This document shows positions 13,801 through 21,468 of a DNA stretch of 64,000 nt, one piece after another (within the stretch, counting starts at the first letter, position 1; each line of letters begins with the position of its first letter). Origin of the DNA: Carboxylicivirga sp. (lineage in GTDB: Bacteria > Bacteroidota > Bacteroidia > Bacteroidales > Marinilabiliaceae); the NCBI GenBank assembly GCA_025210475.1, contig JAOARW010000015.1, positions 62,001 to 126,000 on the forward strand, in the 5' to 3' direction. Both the position numbers and the translations under genes were made by a program. Below the pieces are notes generated by a model, which searched no databases, was not told where the DNA came from, and was given only the letters and a program-made list of their open reading frames with translations.

Positions 13801-16800
13801 CGATTTGACCGTGAAGGGCGACTGGGACATCAATGTTTCAACTTATTACGATGGAGGAAAAGATAGCTACATTGCTGGTGCCAACATTTATCTGACAAGA
13901 TATGTACCATCATCCAATGCTCGCTTAGTTGTTCTGAATGGTTTGCGCGATCAGCGTATCAGCGATGATATTGATAATAATTTGGATGCGCCAGGAATAA
14001 CCAGCAGTGGTACCGGTACAAAAACAATTGGTGATGGCAACGACATAATCACAGTTGATGGCGATTTTGTAGTTGATGCAGGTGTTACTGCAAGTTGTAG
14101 TCGAAACATGACATTTAATGGTAGCAATTGGAATAATAATGGAATCTATACTCAAACGGGAGGTTCATTAACTTTTGCCGGAATTAGTGATCAAAGTATT
14201 AATTCGGGGGCAGCCAATGTGGATAACTATTTCAGAAATGTGTATTTCAGCAATGCATCAACCAAAACCTTTATTTCAAATGGAGCTGACATTAATGGCG
14301 TATTGACAATTAATGCAGGAACGGTTGATTTGGGTAGTTTATCACATGCCGTTTCGGGTACGATTACCAATAATACTGGTGGTATTTTAACGAGTGCCAA
14401 TGCCAATATCGAGCTGGATGGAGCTAACCAAAGTGTTAATACTCCTGCATTTGCTATCAATAATTTAATAAGCAATGGAAGTGGAACCAAGTATTTGTTC
14501 TCGGATTGGACCATCAATGGCGATTTATTAATCAACGCCGGAACAACCTTAAATACCCGTTCGAACAGTACTGATTATGATATTTACATTAAAGGTAACT
14601 GGACCAACAACGGTACATTTACAGATAACAGTGCGAAGGTGACATTTAATGGTAGTCGGGTAATTACAACCATTACAAGTGGAGGGAGTAATTTCTATAA
14701 TGTTGAGTTTGCTCCTACAGCTGCTGTTCAGTACCAGCTGTTGAGCCCGGCAACACGCTTTGCCAATGTGATGACCATAGGTGCCAATGCTGATTTAGAC
14801 TTGAATAATCAAACACTATATCTGGGGCGTAACTGGGCAGCCGAACGCACCCATACTGTGAATGGAACACTCACTATTGATGAAGATGCTTTCTTAATGG
14901 TGAATAACCTGCCTCAATCAATCATTAATATTGAAAATGGTGGATTACTAAATATCATTGGTACTGGCGCTGCTAATGTGGCAACCCTATCGAGCGAAAC
15001 AACCGACAACCGTGATAAGACATTGATCAATGTCCGTTCGGGAGCTACATTGGCGGCTCGTTATTACCTGATTGAGTATATCGCCGATGCAGGTATTAAT
15101 ATGGAAATGGGCTCAATCCTTCATCCAACCAATAACTTTTCTGACGGTACCTGGTTAGGCATGAGAAATATTCAGGATGCCCGTTATTTAATTATGGAGG
15201 CGGATTATACAGGCGGAACTATCTCAAATGTAGCCTTTAATTACAATGCAGGTGTACCATCAGCAGGTCGCCACTACAATGTACAAAGGATAAATGCAAC
15301 GGTTGGTAATCCAATAACATTTGATAACGTAAGTGGGGCCATTGGTAGTTTCCGTTTCGAAGAAGACGAACTGGCAGCTTCTGATACCAACGGTCGATTA
15401 CTGTGGCCGGCCATTACCGAAACATATTGGACAGGGGCTGTTGATGTGGATTGGCATGTCGATGGCAACTGGGACAATGGTGTTCCAAATACAAATATCG
15501 ATGCGATTATTCCGGATGTAAGTGGAACAACTGGTAATAACCCGTTCATTTTAAATAATTCGGCAGAATGTAAGAGTTTGATCATTACCGATGGTCGATT
15601 ACGAATGGAGAATGATCATGACCTGACAACAAGTGCGGATGTATCAATCTCAGATGGATTATTGTTTGTTAATTCTACCGGTTCCGAAATAAATGTAGGA
15701 GGCGATTGGTTAATTGGGACGCATGGTAACTTTACCCATGGTGGAGGAACCATTAATTTTATATCAGGAAATGGTTCGGTTTCAATTAGTCCGGGAGATT
15801 CAGAGTTTAACAACATTACCTTTAACAATGCTGTAACTGTATTTGATATTTCGGCATCAAGCATGACCGCGGATGGTAATGTGTTGATACAGAATGGTAC
15901 GGTATCGCCATCAAGTAATAATTACCGATTCGACTTTAAGGGCGATTATCAGATAACAGGAGGAAACTATAATACATCTGTAAATGGTACCATTGCACTT
16001 TGTGCTGATGGCAATCAGGTAATTACAGATGCCATATTTGATAACCTGGAAGTTTCGGGGACTGGTAACAAGCAATTTAATGGAGCTGTAACAGTCAATG
16101 GAAATACCAGTGTATTATCCACATTAAGTGCGCAGGCTGCCTCGCTTATCGATTTTAAAGGTGATATGACCATTGATGCAGCAGCTACATTTAACGATGG
16201 TAATGAAAGCCACACTTTTAATGGAACAAACTGGTATGGTAACGGAACATATCAGGGTAACGGAACAGTAACTTTTAATCGCAGTAATGGCGATCAGAAC
16301 TTGTATAGTGGAAGTTTTAATAATTTGGTTATTGATTGCTCGGGAAGAGTCTTTAACCTGATGGGTGATGCAAATGTATCAGGGGATCTGACTATTAAAT
16401 CGGGCATTAACAGAGCCGATTTAAAAACTAACACCATCACCAGTAATGGCAGTGGAGACCTGATTATCGAAACGACCGTTAATACTTACGTATACGGAGC
16501 AGATAATTTCCCGAAATCATTTGCAAACTATAACATTGATGCCGGTTCAACGACCTATTATTATGGATCTTCGGATCAAACGATTGCCGGAGTAAGCTAT
16601 GGACACCTTCGACTGAACAATGCCAATACCAAAACATTGGGCGGAAATACTGAGGTTAAAGGGCATTTATACTTTAATACATCAACCTTGGATGCCAGTA
16701 CAAATAACTATCAGCTATCCGTTGGTCGTCATTGGTACAATAACAGCACAACTCCGGGACATTTTATTTGTCGCAATGGTGAGGTGATTTTTAATGGATC

Positions 16801-19800
16801 TGTCAATCAGAACATTTATGTAGGCGGTTCCAATACCAATGATTTTTACAATCTAACGGTTAATTCATCGGCGAATGTTCAGGCTTCAAATAACCTTTCA
16901 AATGACTTTGTTGTTCGGAACAATCTGACTGCTACCAACGGTTCGTTTGATGCCGAAGGCAGAACGATTTATGTAGGTGGTGATTTAATGGCCAATGCAG
17001 GCGGACGTTTTGCCAATAATACAGGTACTTACTACCTGAATAAAACTTCGGGTAATGCCAATATTGGCGTGAATGGTTCTTCACTGTTAAATATGACCAT
17101 TAATGGAGGCACGACCTATACGGTTCAGGACGAAGTGAACATGATCGGTAGTTTCAACTTGGTTTCGGGGACATTCAATGGGAATGGTAACACCATTAAT
17201 ATTGGAAATGGTAGTAGCGACGTAATCAATATTGATGGAACATACATTGTTGGAGCCGGCGGTATTTTAGGTATTGGAAATGGGGCATCATTGAATGTAA
17301 GTACCAGCGGTCGTATAGAAGTGGTGGGCAGTACTTCTGCCATTGCAACAGTGTCTAATAATTCTTCTGGCGGACGATATAATTTTACTGTTGAAGGTGA
17401 AATTGCCGCAGAGTATTATCTGTTCGAATACATGGCTAATACAGGTATTTACTTAATGCCAACCTCAACCATTGATGCAACAAATCACTTTAGTAATGGT
17501 ACATTCTCCAACGGAACAAACTCGGGCCAGCTTTTCCGTGTTGAAAATACGCAGAGCTTTACCGAAGGAGGAGGTAATCGCATTGAAAATATCTCATTCC
17601 CAAATAACCCGGGAGGAAGTGCAGCAAACGTGGCCAAATACACGGCAGCTTCCGGTACGCTGGAATTTTATAATTCAACTGGCGTGTTTGCAGGTGAGAA
17701 CTTCGATAATGATCCGGGCAATTTCATTAACTGGACCGGTCCGGTTCAATTAACCTGGAATGGATCGGTAAGTACAGATTGGAATACCGCAAACAACTGG
17801 ACAGCCAGTTCCGGTGGACCAATTGTACCAACATCAGCCAATAATGTAATTATTGCCAATGCAACTAATCAGCCTGTACTAACGGTCACTGGTCAGCAAA
17901 CGGGTAGTTTAACCATTAATTCGGGTTCTGAAATAAGAATTAGTACACCGGCCGATGCAGCGGCAATTGATTTGGATGTCAATGGTGATATTCAGATAGA
18001 TGGTACATTACGAACCTTATCGACCGATGATTATATTACCGTTGAAGGAAACTGGACACGAGGAACAACAGGTGTTGTTTTGTTAAACGGAAACGTAAGC
18101 TTCGATGGTGTTGGAGGAGCTAAGATAATTAATAACAGGGGTACAGCTTTCCATAGTTTAAGCATAGCCGGTACGGCGCAGTATCAAATGGGAAGCAGCA
18201 CCATCATAAACAATGATGTAGTGATTAATCCGGGTGCTACCTTTAATCTTTCTTCATCCAATTACACATTAACTGTTAATGGCAACTGGACCAATAATGG
18301 TACTTTAATATCACAACAAAGAAAGGTTGTATTTGCCGGAACAAGTGGACCTTTAACCATTCATGCTGGTAGTTCCGGTTTTTATAATGTGGATATCAAT
18401 GCTCCGGGCGTGACCTATCATCTGACTTCAGATATGGGAGTATCTGAAATACTAAACATTCAGGCTGGTACGGTTGATTTAGGAACCAATGCTTTACAGA
18501 TTGGTAACGGATCGGGCAATGACGAAATCAACATCTACGGCATGCTGAAAGTGAATGAGGGAGCTACGCTTGATATGGCTAACAATGCCAGTTTAATCGT
18601 AAACAGTGGAGGTGAGATCGAGCTACTGGGTACCGATGCATCAAATCTGGCTACTTTAACCAGTACATCAACCGGACGTTATTCGTTTGATGTGAGCTCA
18701 GGAGCTTCGATTAAGGCTCGATTCTACCAGGTGGATTATACCGATGCAGATGGTTTGTACATGCATCCGGGTGCTAATATTGATGTAACCAACAATCTGT
18801 CATATGGTACTTTCTCCAATGGAGCAGCAGGTGGTAGTTACATGACTTTACTGCACGAGATGGGCGCTACTGAAACTGTAAGTAACCTGGTGTTTAATGC
18901 AGGTCCGGCCTATTGTGTTAAGCGAACATCTGGAACGACTGTATTTGAGTTTGAAGATGCCAGTGGTGATTTGGGTAATTATTTATTTGAAAAGGATGAT
19001 GAAGTAACGCCATCACCATCGTCAGGGTTATTGCGCTGGCCTTTTGTTAATCTTTACACCTGGGAAGGTGATATTAGTAACGACTGGTTTGATGCCCGTA
19101 ACTGGTACAATGATGTAATGCCAGATGCCGGTTCAACGGTAACAATTCCGGCCGATGGAACAGTTGTTATTGATAATTCTTCAACGGTCGAGATTCATGG
19201 TTTTGATATTACAGCTGGTGGTACTATTACGGTTGAACCTGGTGGGCAATTAACCACCAATGGGGATGTAAATACAGCTGACGGATTTATTATCCAAAAC
19301 ACCAACATTAGTCCGGCTTCTTATATCAGCAGAGGAAATGTTAACGGTAATGTCAACGTTGAATGGACCTACGATAATCTAAGATGGTGGTTTATTGGGC
19401 ATGGAATATCGAATCCGCAAATGAGTAGTTACGAGAATATACGTGTTCCGCAGGGTAACGACTATGCAATGTATGATTATCTTGACAATGGAAGCTATGA
19501 TAAGTTATCGTCTAAACCAGGTTCTGTAAATCTGGCTGCCGAAAATGAGTTGAAAGGTTACTTGTTTAAAGTAAAAGATTCTGGTGCTAAAGTAACTCAT
19601 GTGGGTACAATCAATACCGATGCAGTTTATAGTCGACCTTTACAAACCGAATGGCAAATTATGGCTAATCCTTATCCTTCCTACTATCAATTAACCGAGG
19701 AATCAGGAGCAGGAGCTGATTTTGCCAATACCACTGGTTCGGTTTATGTAACGCAGTCAACTCGAAATTCAGATAAAGTATTCCATACCTTTAATACTAT

Positions 19801-20644
19801 TAGTGGTATCGGATCGCCAAACACATTTAATGGCATTTTGGCGCCTTCACAGGCCTTCTATGTTAAAACAGATGATGGCAAAGCTGGAACAGATGTTTAT
19901 ATGCGTGCGGATAAACGAATTCACGATGTTGCCAGATCATCGCTGAAATCAACAAAATCAGCAGAGTCGAATGTATTAAGGGTGCAATTAAACAATGAGC
20001 ATAACTTAAGCGATGAAGCAGTAATTGCTTTGAGAATCAATGGAGACAATGGATTTTCACGAATGGATTCGGAGCAGCGTTTTTATAACAATGACGTATC
20101 TTATATTTACTCCGTAATTGATGAAAATAAAGCGGTGATTAACGTATTGCCAAGCGAGATTGATGGTCTGTCACAAGCCATTGGTATCAGAGCTAAAAAT
20201 GGAAATCACACCTTTAAAATATCTGGCATGAAGAGTTTATCAGATACGTATGATATTGTTCTGGAAGATAAAGTTGAAGGCATGTATGTTTCAATGGAGA
20301 ATAATGTGGAGTATGAATTTACCAGTGAAGAAGGAACATTTGATGATCGCTTTGTACTTCACTTTACTAAAGCATCTGTTTCAACCGGTATTGGTGATAA
20401 CAATCAATCGGCTGTTGAAAACATACGGGTTTATGTTGAAGATCAGAACACACTTAAGATTAATTGCGAATGGAGTGTACAGGAAAAAACGGTTTCTGTA
20501 TTTACCTTGTCAGGAGCCAAAATAATGAGCGAGGAATTTGAAGGTGAACAATATGATCACGAGCTGAATATTAAATCAGGTGTTTACATTATTAATGTTA
20601 CAGCAAAGGATCGTTCATATAAACAAAAAGTATTAATCAAATAG
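4802..20644 (+). CDS. Giant (5,280-residue) T9SS-secreted multi-module beta-helix protein
   Basis: Starts ATG ATG; either codon could serve. A signal peptide covers about residues 1-29 (hydrophobic stretch then SAFTQ). The body is hundreds of short rungs of the kind NGNWTNNGTFT / TFNG / QxI / FYNLxI / KTL, expected to form long parallel beta-helices. W-x-NW blocks near residues 25, 435, 2,400, 3,540, 4,320 and 4,755, with a related block near 1,035, divide it into super-modules. Five of these end in a recognisable cap (YxxEY/ATNxFSxGTF ... GEnFDND or FEEDE ... W). The last 430 residues form the module shared with the neighbouring giants and end in a type A T9SS sorting domain (STGIG linker, GVYIINV, VLIK). 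Likely a cell-surface adhesin or matrix fibre. No catalytic domain was recognised. The frame is intact over 15.8 kb, so it is under selection. Confidence 0.92.
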   Translation: MMQLRSLVVSKLGAGIVLSFILSISAFTQNTGDYRTVLTGAINWSNIATWETYNGSAWEAATEYPGQSAGAADVLIQNGAQLTLDLTPANNIGSLTFADGTNQNTVVSFGNYSLNVTGAVTLGDPSADAGDQWLNIDDGALVCASVELKNTNTNNQDTELTANNGTIDVAGDLIMYHGSRNRVRITGTAQLNIGGRFENGSFTRGFSTVHLSSASDITLWNHTYHNLQISGAGVKTLRNNTDIRGASFVLDTKLDLNNYYLRLRNSVTLSTNVGYSSNAMFDLANGGYIYRDSNEASDIQTIFPVGTGSDYTPFEISSINDVTGTIYIRLYDDRPPFIGGADNAITRNWYITTSGFNISDVTANFTYAESDVQLPINESNLTSSGRFDGSAWQVNESGVSHNHGTNQIILTNANALAGYWILGEDSGCFDTLPAGKFTVRSGNWDSASTWNGGVIPATDGSEDVTIFHAVSTSNTTTSVHINSLNIEADASLNLRRIALTVDNDVTVTGALRDSDPAGPAFNVLGNLNIQTGATFDMEYSEVSIDGNMVLNGSVNDTRTNGFLNVVGNLLVNAGASMDLQNGSNTIGGITTVDGTLSDMDGDGNTTFTGLLTINAGGSFTSNNYDFDFLNGLENNGTFTNTSSYILDHDLTVSGTSELQFTDDLYIADNVTLTNQNTGGITIGDQLDGQGANATLINSGLINYNDNDRVPMLTGNLDCSSNPNTFVYNRTSRQYIKAISYYNLTLSDDLDGSNPNDDKVLQGATTVLNNLTTTGFVDVECNGHDLTLSGVINHTSAGAFTTGSNTVTYNGTVDQAMASITYGGNLLIDGAGTKSLQSDATLAGTLTVQGTATMSLNGNTLTTTDNIVTSNGATLEIDENATLELGDAATLTNNGTLRVVGSSGNAATITTSGSGGYRIHQSDAAAQFHALYAVFDATGGITISDGTVDGTNNFSHSSFTNGTGQEYLQLSNLEPVGGLSSVQNAIFETGPSYNVSRTNGTSTLDFSQATGALAGENFDNDSGNPGTLIEWSDPTNVFYSTGNVPAGLTSSWARNKDGSGGNPSDLTDGVAMLIVQDGHTVTLDNNGDINVRKLTIGEGGSNAYFVIGADASPRNLTIQELLDVNAMGEISVGSNASHNLHLYGNLINDGVVNLQASFTAVANTHLYGNMEISGSVTPIFNDVVFEAGSTVLSNLSMDVNRHIYLEAGAVFNDGGNAHTIEFNWINNGGTYNATGDLIFDGGTPVITATGTSTSFNNLSFTGGGLAAISESIDVNGDFTVTNSTRVSVADKTVNISGNYSIAAGCEYIQNTNTTNFNGSGVQSLDFSGTTAFYNVGFSNGGASSKNINGNLMAGGNLTISAGATVSGAGNHTIGRYLRLDGTCNFSGSITMNGTNVYIETSNPSPATVNLGTCQLIVDGRVFTRHTTGGSIANFVMNNDVNIQSGYLVLNNNTTFAGQTGNTLTLESGTSLYVRGPDNFPGGFGTYNFDAAAWVRYDASFDQTVRGGFTYGQLLVGNTGRKTVDGAIEVTGILDVRDGAIFDLATFSHIFSGSNLRSEGSTRGIIEGTNSAFTMVADANQTIEETGTNGYYQFGDLILSLNGATQTRTKNIDNGTDLRISGNLTIENVGGTDAIQHIVNMRSNNIGGPANDLSIGAYCEVQTSNANFGTSVINSFAGTKAANVNSTIYYSLNGAQQIASGLTYGNIELNGGDKTAEGNLMVLGNFRRVSGTPVFYDAGGTHTIHGNWNMASAAYYTSASATGTIVFDGVNQDIDGVNFNNLTISNTGSANIFRDITVFNDLTIDDGSTLNMAAENLTIGGNLLVQPTGVYTQTSGRTTFNGIGAQTVTSNAGSNLGYLSINKTGAPTQTVTVLSELHVDQNVDILTNAGVLDITGQSVYFGNNLEVYENLSADNFITSGSTVYFNGSASQTIRNRHANNLSFQNVEFSGADKIFTSSNPAPDRPASVLCDVAGDFTINSAVVNGNSFDFYVLGNWNNSGTFQHGNSRTVYFNASADQTISSSSFGNVVFEGSQNKTLTGAITVSNHLTIDGTANLNADGNNITVGHDWNNQNSGTFTHGGAKVIFNSSSEADIRTGNTGGLPAGKAFYAIDFNKANRANLQGDLFVTNDLTINTSELRTNTFDVQVGGDFINGGNYNVNNTASTLTLNGTSGNTYSFVPNDATFRELVINANGATYNLGSDFAITSVDMNLMAGTLNLNENTIRLLNGGRAININGGTLNVNAGSSIQFTDNQSVNLNSGVLQLVGEAGKPVTLLNTHTNANRLFTLNASGGIMHALHYQIQKGIINVSGAATIDAVNNLSNGTFTNGYTSSPYLTLDTDFADFAVTDLIFNSGAQNNVYRPTGRSGVVNIQDASGGMAGELFENDTDNLVNWTFPSGFFWDGGGDGTSWNDAINWDGNTIPGSTNIIYLNHDKLASSYNITISGTDAACRRLNMDTQGGNPISVSVGSARTLDVEEHISIASNTTLSQADNTALIKLGQNWTNLGTYNHGNSTLTFDANGGNYIIATGGTGAGKEFYNLVFNAPSSTYTLDAPMSIANNLTITDGTLDLVSPNNDLDIGGNWLLDQASGGVFIPSTADVTFDGAAQSITNGTFYNVNIAGTGTKTLNSNIAIDNNLLISSGTTLNGQENSLYVRGHWTNNGGSFTQTGLGSVIFDRTGGNQQIDNGSAATTFNNISFYNSGSKTLYNDVDVNGNVLINAGSGLVNLRTFALNGVGGANELTNNAILQIEGTSNFPTGFETLNIATAGEVRYYADGPQNVFATTYNHLRMRSLNDGVSSTKTALGNLVINGNLLLDGTLREAILDMSTNDANITLTGALSVTSNSGITWGTGNATMEHVGGDWNIDPDITGFNHLILSGSGDKALGGDLHLTGDLTVRSNVDLELYNANNRTQFRLLTGEAASTFTMEIAARTLDARPSAAYDAVRGGVTVPEGFGNYIFNEGSSYFLYSPDAVSQTLFTGINYGNLNFRGTKDVTSDGVADLTVKGDWDINVSTYYDGGKDSYIAGANIYLTRYVPSSNARLVVLNGLRDQRISDDIDNNLDAPGITSSGTGTKTIGDGNDIITVDGDFVVDAGVTASCSRNMTFNGSNWNNNGIYTQTGGSLTFAGISDQSINSGAANVDNYFRNVYFSNASTKTFISNGADINGVLTINAGTVDLGSLSHAVSGTITNNTGGILTSANANIELDGANQSVNTPAFAINNLISNGSGTKYLFSDWTINGDLLINAGTTLNTRSNSTDYDIYIKGNWTNNGTFTDNSAKVTFNGSRVITTITSGGSNFYNVEFAPTAAVQYQLLSPATRFANVMTIGANADLDLNNQTLYLGRNWAAERTHTVNGTLTIDEDAFLMVNNLPQSIINIENGGLLNIIGTGAANVATLSSETTDNRDKTLINVRSGATLAARYYLIEYIADAGINMEMGSILHPTNNFSDGTWLGMRNIQDARYLIMEADYTGGTISNVAFNYNAGVPSAGRHYNVQRINATVGNPITFDNVSGAIGSFRFEEDELAASDTNGRLLWPAITETYWTGAVDVDWHVDGNWDNGVPNTNIDAIIPDVSGTTGNNPFILNNSAECKSLIITDGRLRMENDHDLTTSADVSISDGLLFVNSTGSEINVGGDWLIGTHGNFTHGGGTINFISGNGSVSISPGDSEFNNITFNNAVTVFDISASSMTADGNVLIQNGTVSPSSNNYRFDFKGDYQITGGNYNTSVNGTIALCADGNQVITDAIFDNLEVSGTGNKQFNGAVTVNGNTSVLSTLSAQAASLIDFKGDMTIDAAATFNDGNESHTFNGTNWYGNGTYQGNGTVTFNRSNGDQNLYSGSFNNLVIDCSGRVFNLMGDANVSGDLTIKSGINRADLKTNTITSNGSGDLIIETTVNTYVYGADNFPKSFANYNIDAGSTTYYYGSSDQTIAGVSYGHLRLNNANTKTLGGNTEVKGHLYFNTSTLDASTNNYQLSVGRHWYNNSTTPGHFICRNGEVIFNGSVNQNIYVGGSNTNDFYNLTVNSSANVQASNNLSNDFVVRNNLTATNGSFDAEGRTIYVGGDLMANAGGRFANNTGTYYLNKTSGNANIGVNGSSLLNMTINGGTTYTVQDEVNMIGSFNLVSGTFNGNGNTINIGNGSSDVINIDGTYIVGAGGILGIGNGASLNVSTSGRIEVVGSTSAIATVSNNSSGGRYNFTVEGEIAAEYYLFEYMANTGIYLMPTSTIDATNHFSNGTFSNGTNSGQLFRVENTQSFTEGGGNRIENISFPNNPGGSAANVAKYTAASGTLEFYNSTGVFAGENFDNDPGNFINWTGPVQLTWNGSVSTDWNTANNWTASSGGPIVPTSANNVIIANATNQPVLTVTGQQTGSLTINSGSEIRISTPADAAAIDLDVNGDIQIDGTLRTLSTDDYITVEGNWTRGTTGVVLLNGNVSFDGVGGAKIINNRGTAFHSLSIAGTAQYQMGSSTIINNDVVINPGATFNLSSSNYTLTVNGNWTNNGTLISQQRKVVFAGTSGPLTIHAGSSGFYNVDINAPGVTYHLTSDMGVSEILNIQAGTVDLGTNALQIGNGSGNDEINIYGMLKVNEGATLDMANNASLIVNSGGEIELLGTDASNLATLTSTSTGRYSFDVSSGASIKARFYQVDYTDADGLYMHPGANIDVTNNLSYGTFSNGAAGGSYMTLLHEMGATETVSNLVFNAGPAYCVKRTSGTTVFEFEDASGDLGNYLFEKDDEVTPSPSSGLLRWPFVNLYTWEGDISNDWFDARNWYNDVMPDAGSTVTIPADGTVVIDNSSTVEIHGFDITAGGTITVEPGGQLTTNGDVNTADGFIIQNTNISPASYISRGNVNGNVNVEWTYDNLRWWFIGHGISNPQMSSYENIRVPQGNDYAMYDYLDNGSYDKLSSKPGSVNLAAENELKGYLFKVKDSGAKVTHVGTINTDAVYSRPLQTEWQIMANPYPSYYQLTEESGAGADFANTTGSVYVTQSTRNSDKVFHTFNTISGIGSPNTFNGILAPSQAFYVKTDDGKAGTDVYMRADKRIHDVARSSLKSTKSAESNVLRVQLNNEHNLSDEAVIALRINGDNGFSRMDSEQRFYNNDVSYIYSVIDENKAVINVLPSEIDGLSQAIGIRAKNGNHTFKISGMKSLSDTYDIVLEDKVEGMYVSMENNVEYEFTSEEGTFDDRFVLHFTKASVSTGIGDNNQSAVENIRVYVEDQNTLKINCEWSVQEKTVSVFTLSGAKIMSEEFEGEQYDHELNIKSGVYIINVTAKDRSYKQKVLIK
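19352..20644 (+). repeat. Shared C-terminal module, copy 2 of 3
   Basis: 430 residues plus stop, collinear with copies 1 and 3: WTYDNLRWWFIGHG, NDYAMYDY, ELKGYLFKVK, STRNSDKVFHTFNT, ILAPSQAFYVKT, SRMDSEQRF, then the T9SS sorting domain. Confidence 0.85.
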
Positions 20645-20666
20645 AGTAGTAATTGTGATTACGCAT

Positions 20667-20697
20667 AAACGCCCGGCAGTTAATGTCGGGCGTTTGT
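20667..20697 (+). terminator. Terminator shared by convergent genes
   Basis: Stem AAACGCCCG / CGGGCGTTT (20667-20675 with 20687-20695), identical in its paired bases to the hairpin after the first giant gene. It sits between the stop of the second giant gene and the stop of the minus-strand receiver gene. A- and T-rich flanks on both sides let it work in both directions. Confidence 0.8.
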
Positions 20698-21057
20698 TTA
20701 TTTTATAGGTAAAACCTTTATGGCATCTTTAAATTCTTCGAGAATGATTGGTTTCTTTAAAAATGCTTTGGCGCCATAATATTCACAGGCACTTACTGTT
20801 TCGTCATTCGAATCGCCGGAAACAATAACCACTGGAATATCCATCCATTCTTCATCCAGGTCTTCGAGAATCGAAAAACCATCTTTATTAGGCATGTGTA
20901 AATCCAGGAGAATTAAGTCGGGTTGTTCTGCAATAATCTTTTGCCATCCCTCAACACCATCGTGAGCTTCCGATACTTCAATGTCGTAGTTTTTAAGCAT
21001 GCTCTTTAGTATTAACCGACTATCAGCAGCATCATCTACAATTAAAACTTTTTTCAT
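20698..21057 (-). CDS. Single-domain (CheY-like) response regulator
   Basis: 119 residues, entirely one receiver domain with no output domain. The acidic pocket is D9/D10, the phospho-acceptor is D52 (LLDLHMP), the switch Ser is S80 (VIVSGDS), and the conserved Lys is K102 in the KKP motif. These are all the residues needed for phosphorylation by a histidine kinase and a conformational switch. No kinase is adjacent; the gene lies antisense between two giant adhesin genes. Stand-alone receivers act through protein contacts, for example in phosphorelays or by controlling motility or secretion. A role in controlling the adhesin cluster is only an inference from position. Confidence 0.93.
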   Translation of the reverse strand: MKKVLIVDDAADSRLILKSMLKNYDIEVSEAHDGVEGWQKIIAEQPDLILLDLHMPNKDGFSILEDLDEEWMDIPVVIVSGDSNDETVSACEYYGAKAFLKKPIILEEFKDAIKVLPIK

Positions 21058-21468
21058 GAATGCATTATTTGGGTGTTATAATCTATCGATTTATAAGATA
21101 AGCCATTTATTTCATTAATGCTTGTGTATTAGTTATCTGTATAAAAGTTTTATCTGTTGAAATTGTAAGTTGATGTATTAATTCAATCCGTTGGTCAGGC
21201 CTGATATAAAATTGATCAATTTTCCAGTGTAATTGGGTAGCAATGGCCATTTCAAAATCATTAATCCTCAAAAAAGCGTTATTAGTCAAAAACAATTAAC
21301 GATGCAATCTTGTCGTAAGTACAACATAAATAGGGGGATTACAATGTGAAAGTGAGGATTTTTGGTAACTCTAATACCATAAAATCGTATTTAGAATAAT
21401 CGAATAGTATAGTTTTGTGTTTCCTTACACATTAAGTATTAGATGATTTAAGATAAAAATTCAAAGAT
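21058..21468. other. Intergenic region between divergent receiver and third giant gene
   Basis: This 411-bp AT-rich region must hold promoters for both directions. A TAnnTTTG box for the rightward gene is at 21,410. A minus-strand open frame at 21,107-21,295 (62 codons from TTG, 47 from an internal ATG) has ordinary protein-like composition but no recognisable family or ribosome site. I do not call it a gene, though it could be a small leader ORF of the receiver gene 50 bp below it. Confidence 0.5.
21410..21417 (+). promoter_or_regulatory. Candidate Bacteroidota -7 box of third giant gene
   Basis: TAGTTTTG matches the TAnnTTTG consensus of the Bacteroidota primary sigma factor. It would place transcription start near 21,424 and leave a leader of about 45 bases. 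The -33 element is weak. Confidence 0.5.

Noticed and set aside
8000..19000. Repeated short motifs as a CRISPR array or tandem DNA repeat
   Set aside because: The repetition is at protein level within one intact frame, with diverged bases and irregular spacing.
21107..21295. Small minus-strand ORF of 62 codons
   Set aside because: TTG start, no ribosome site, no recognised family; kept only as a note in the gap entry.
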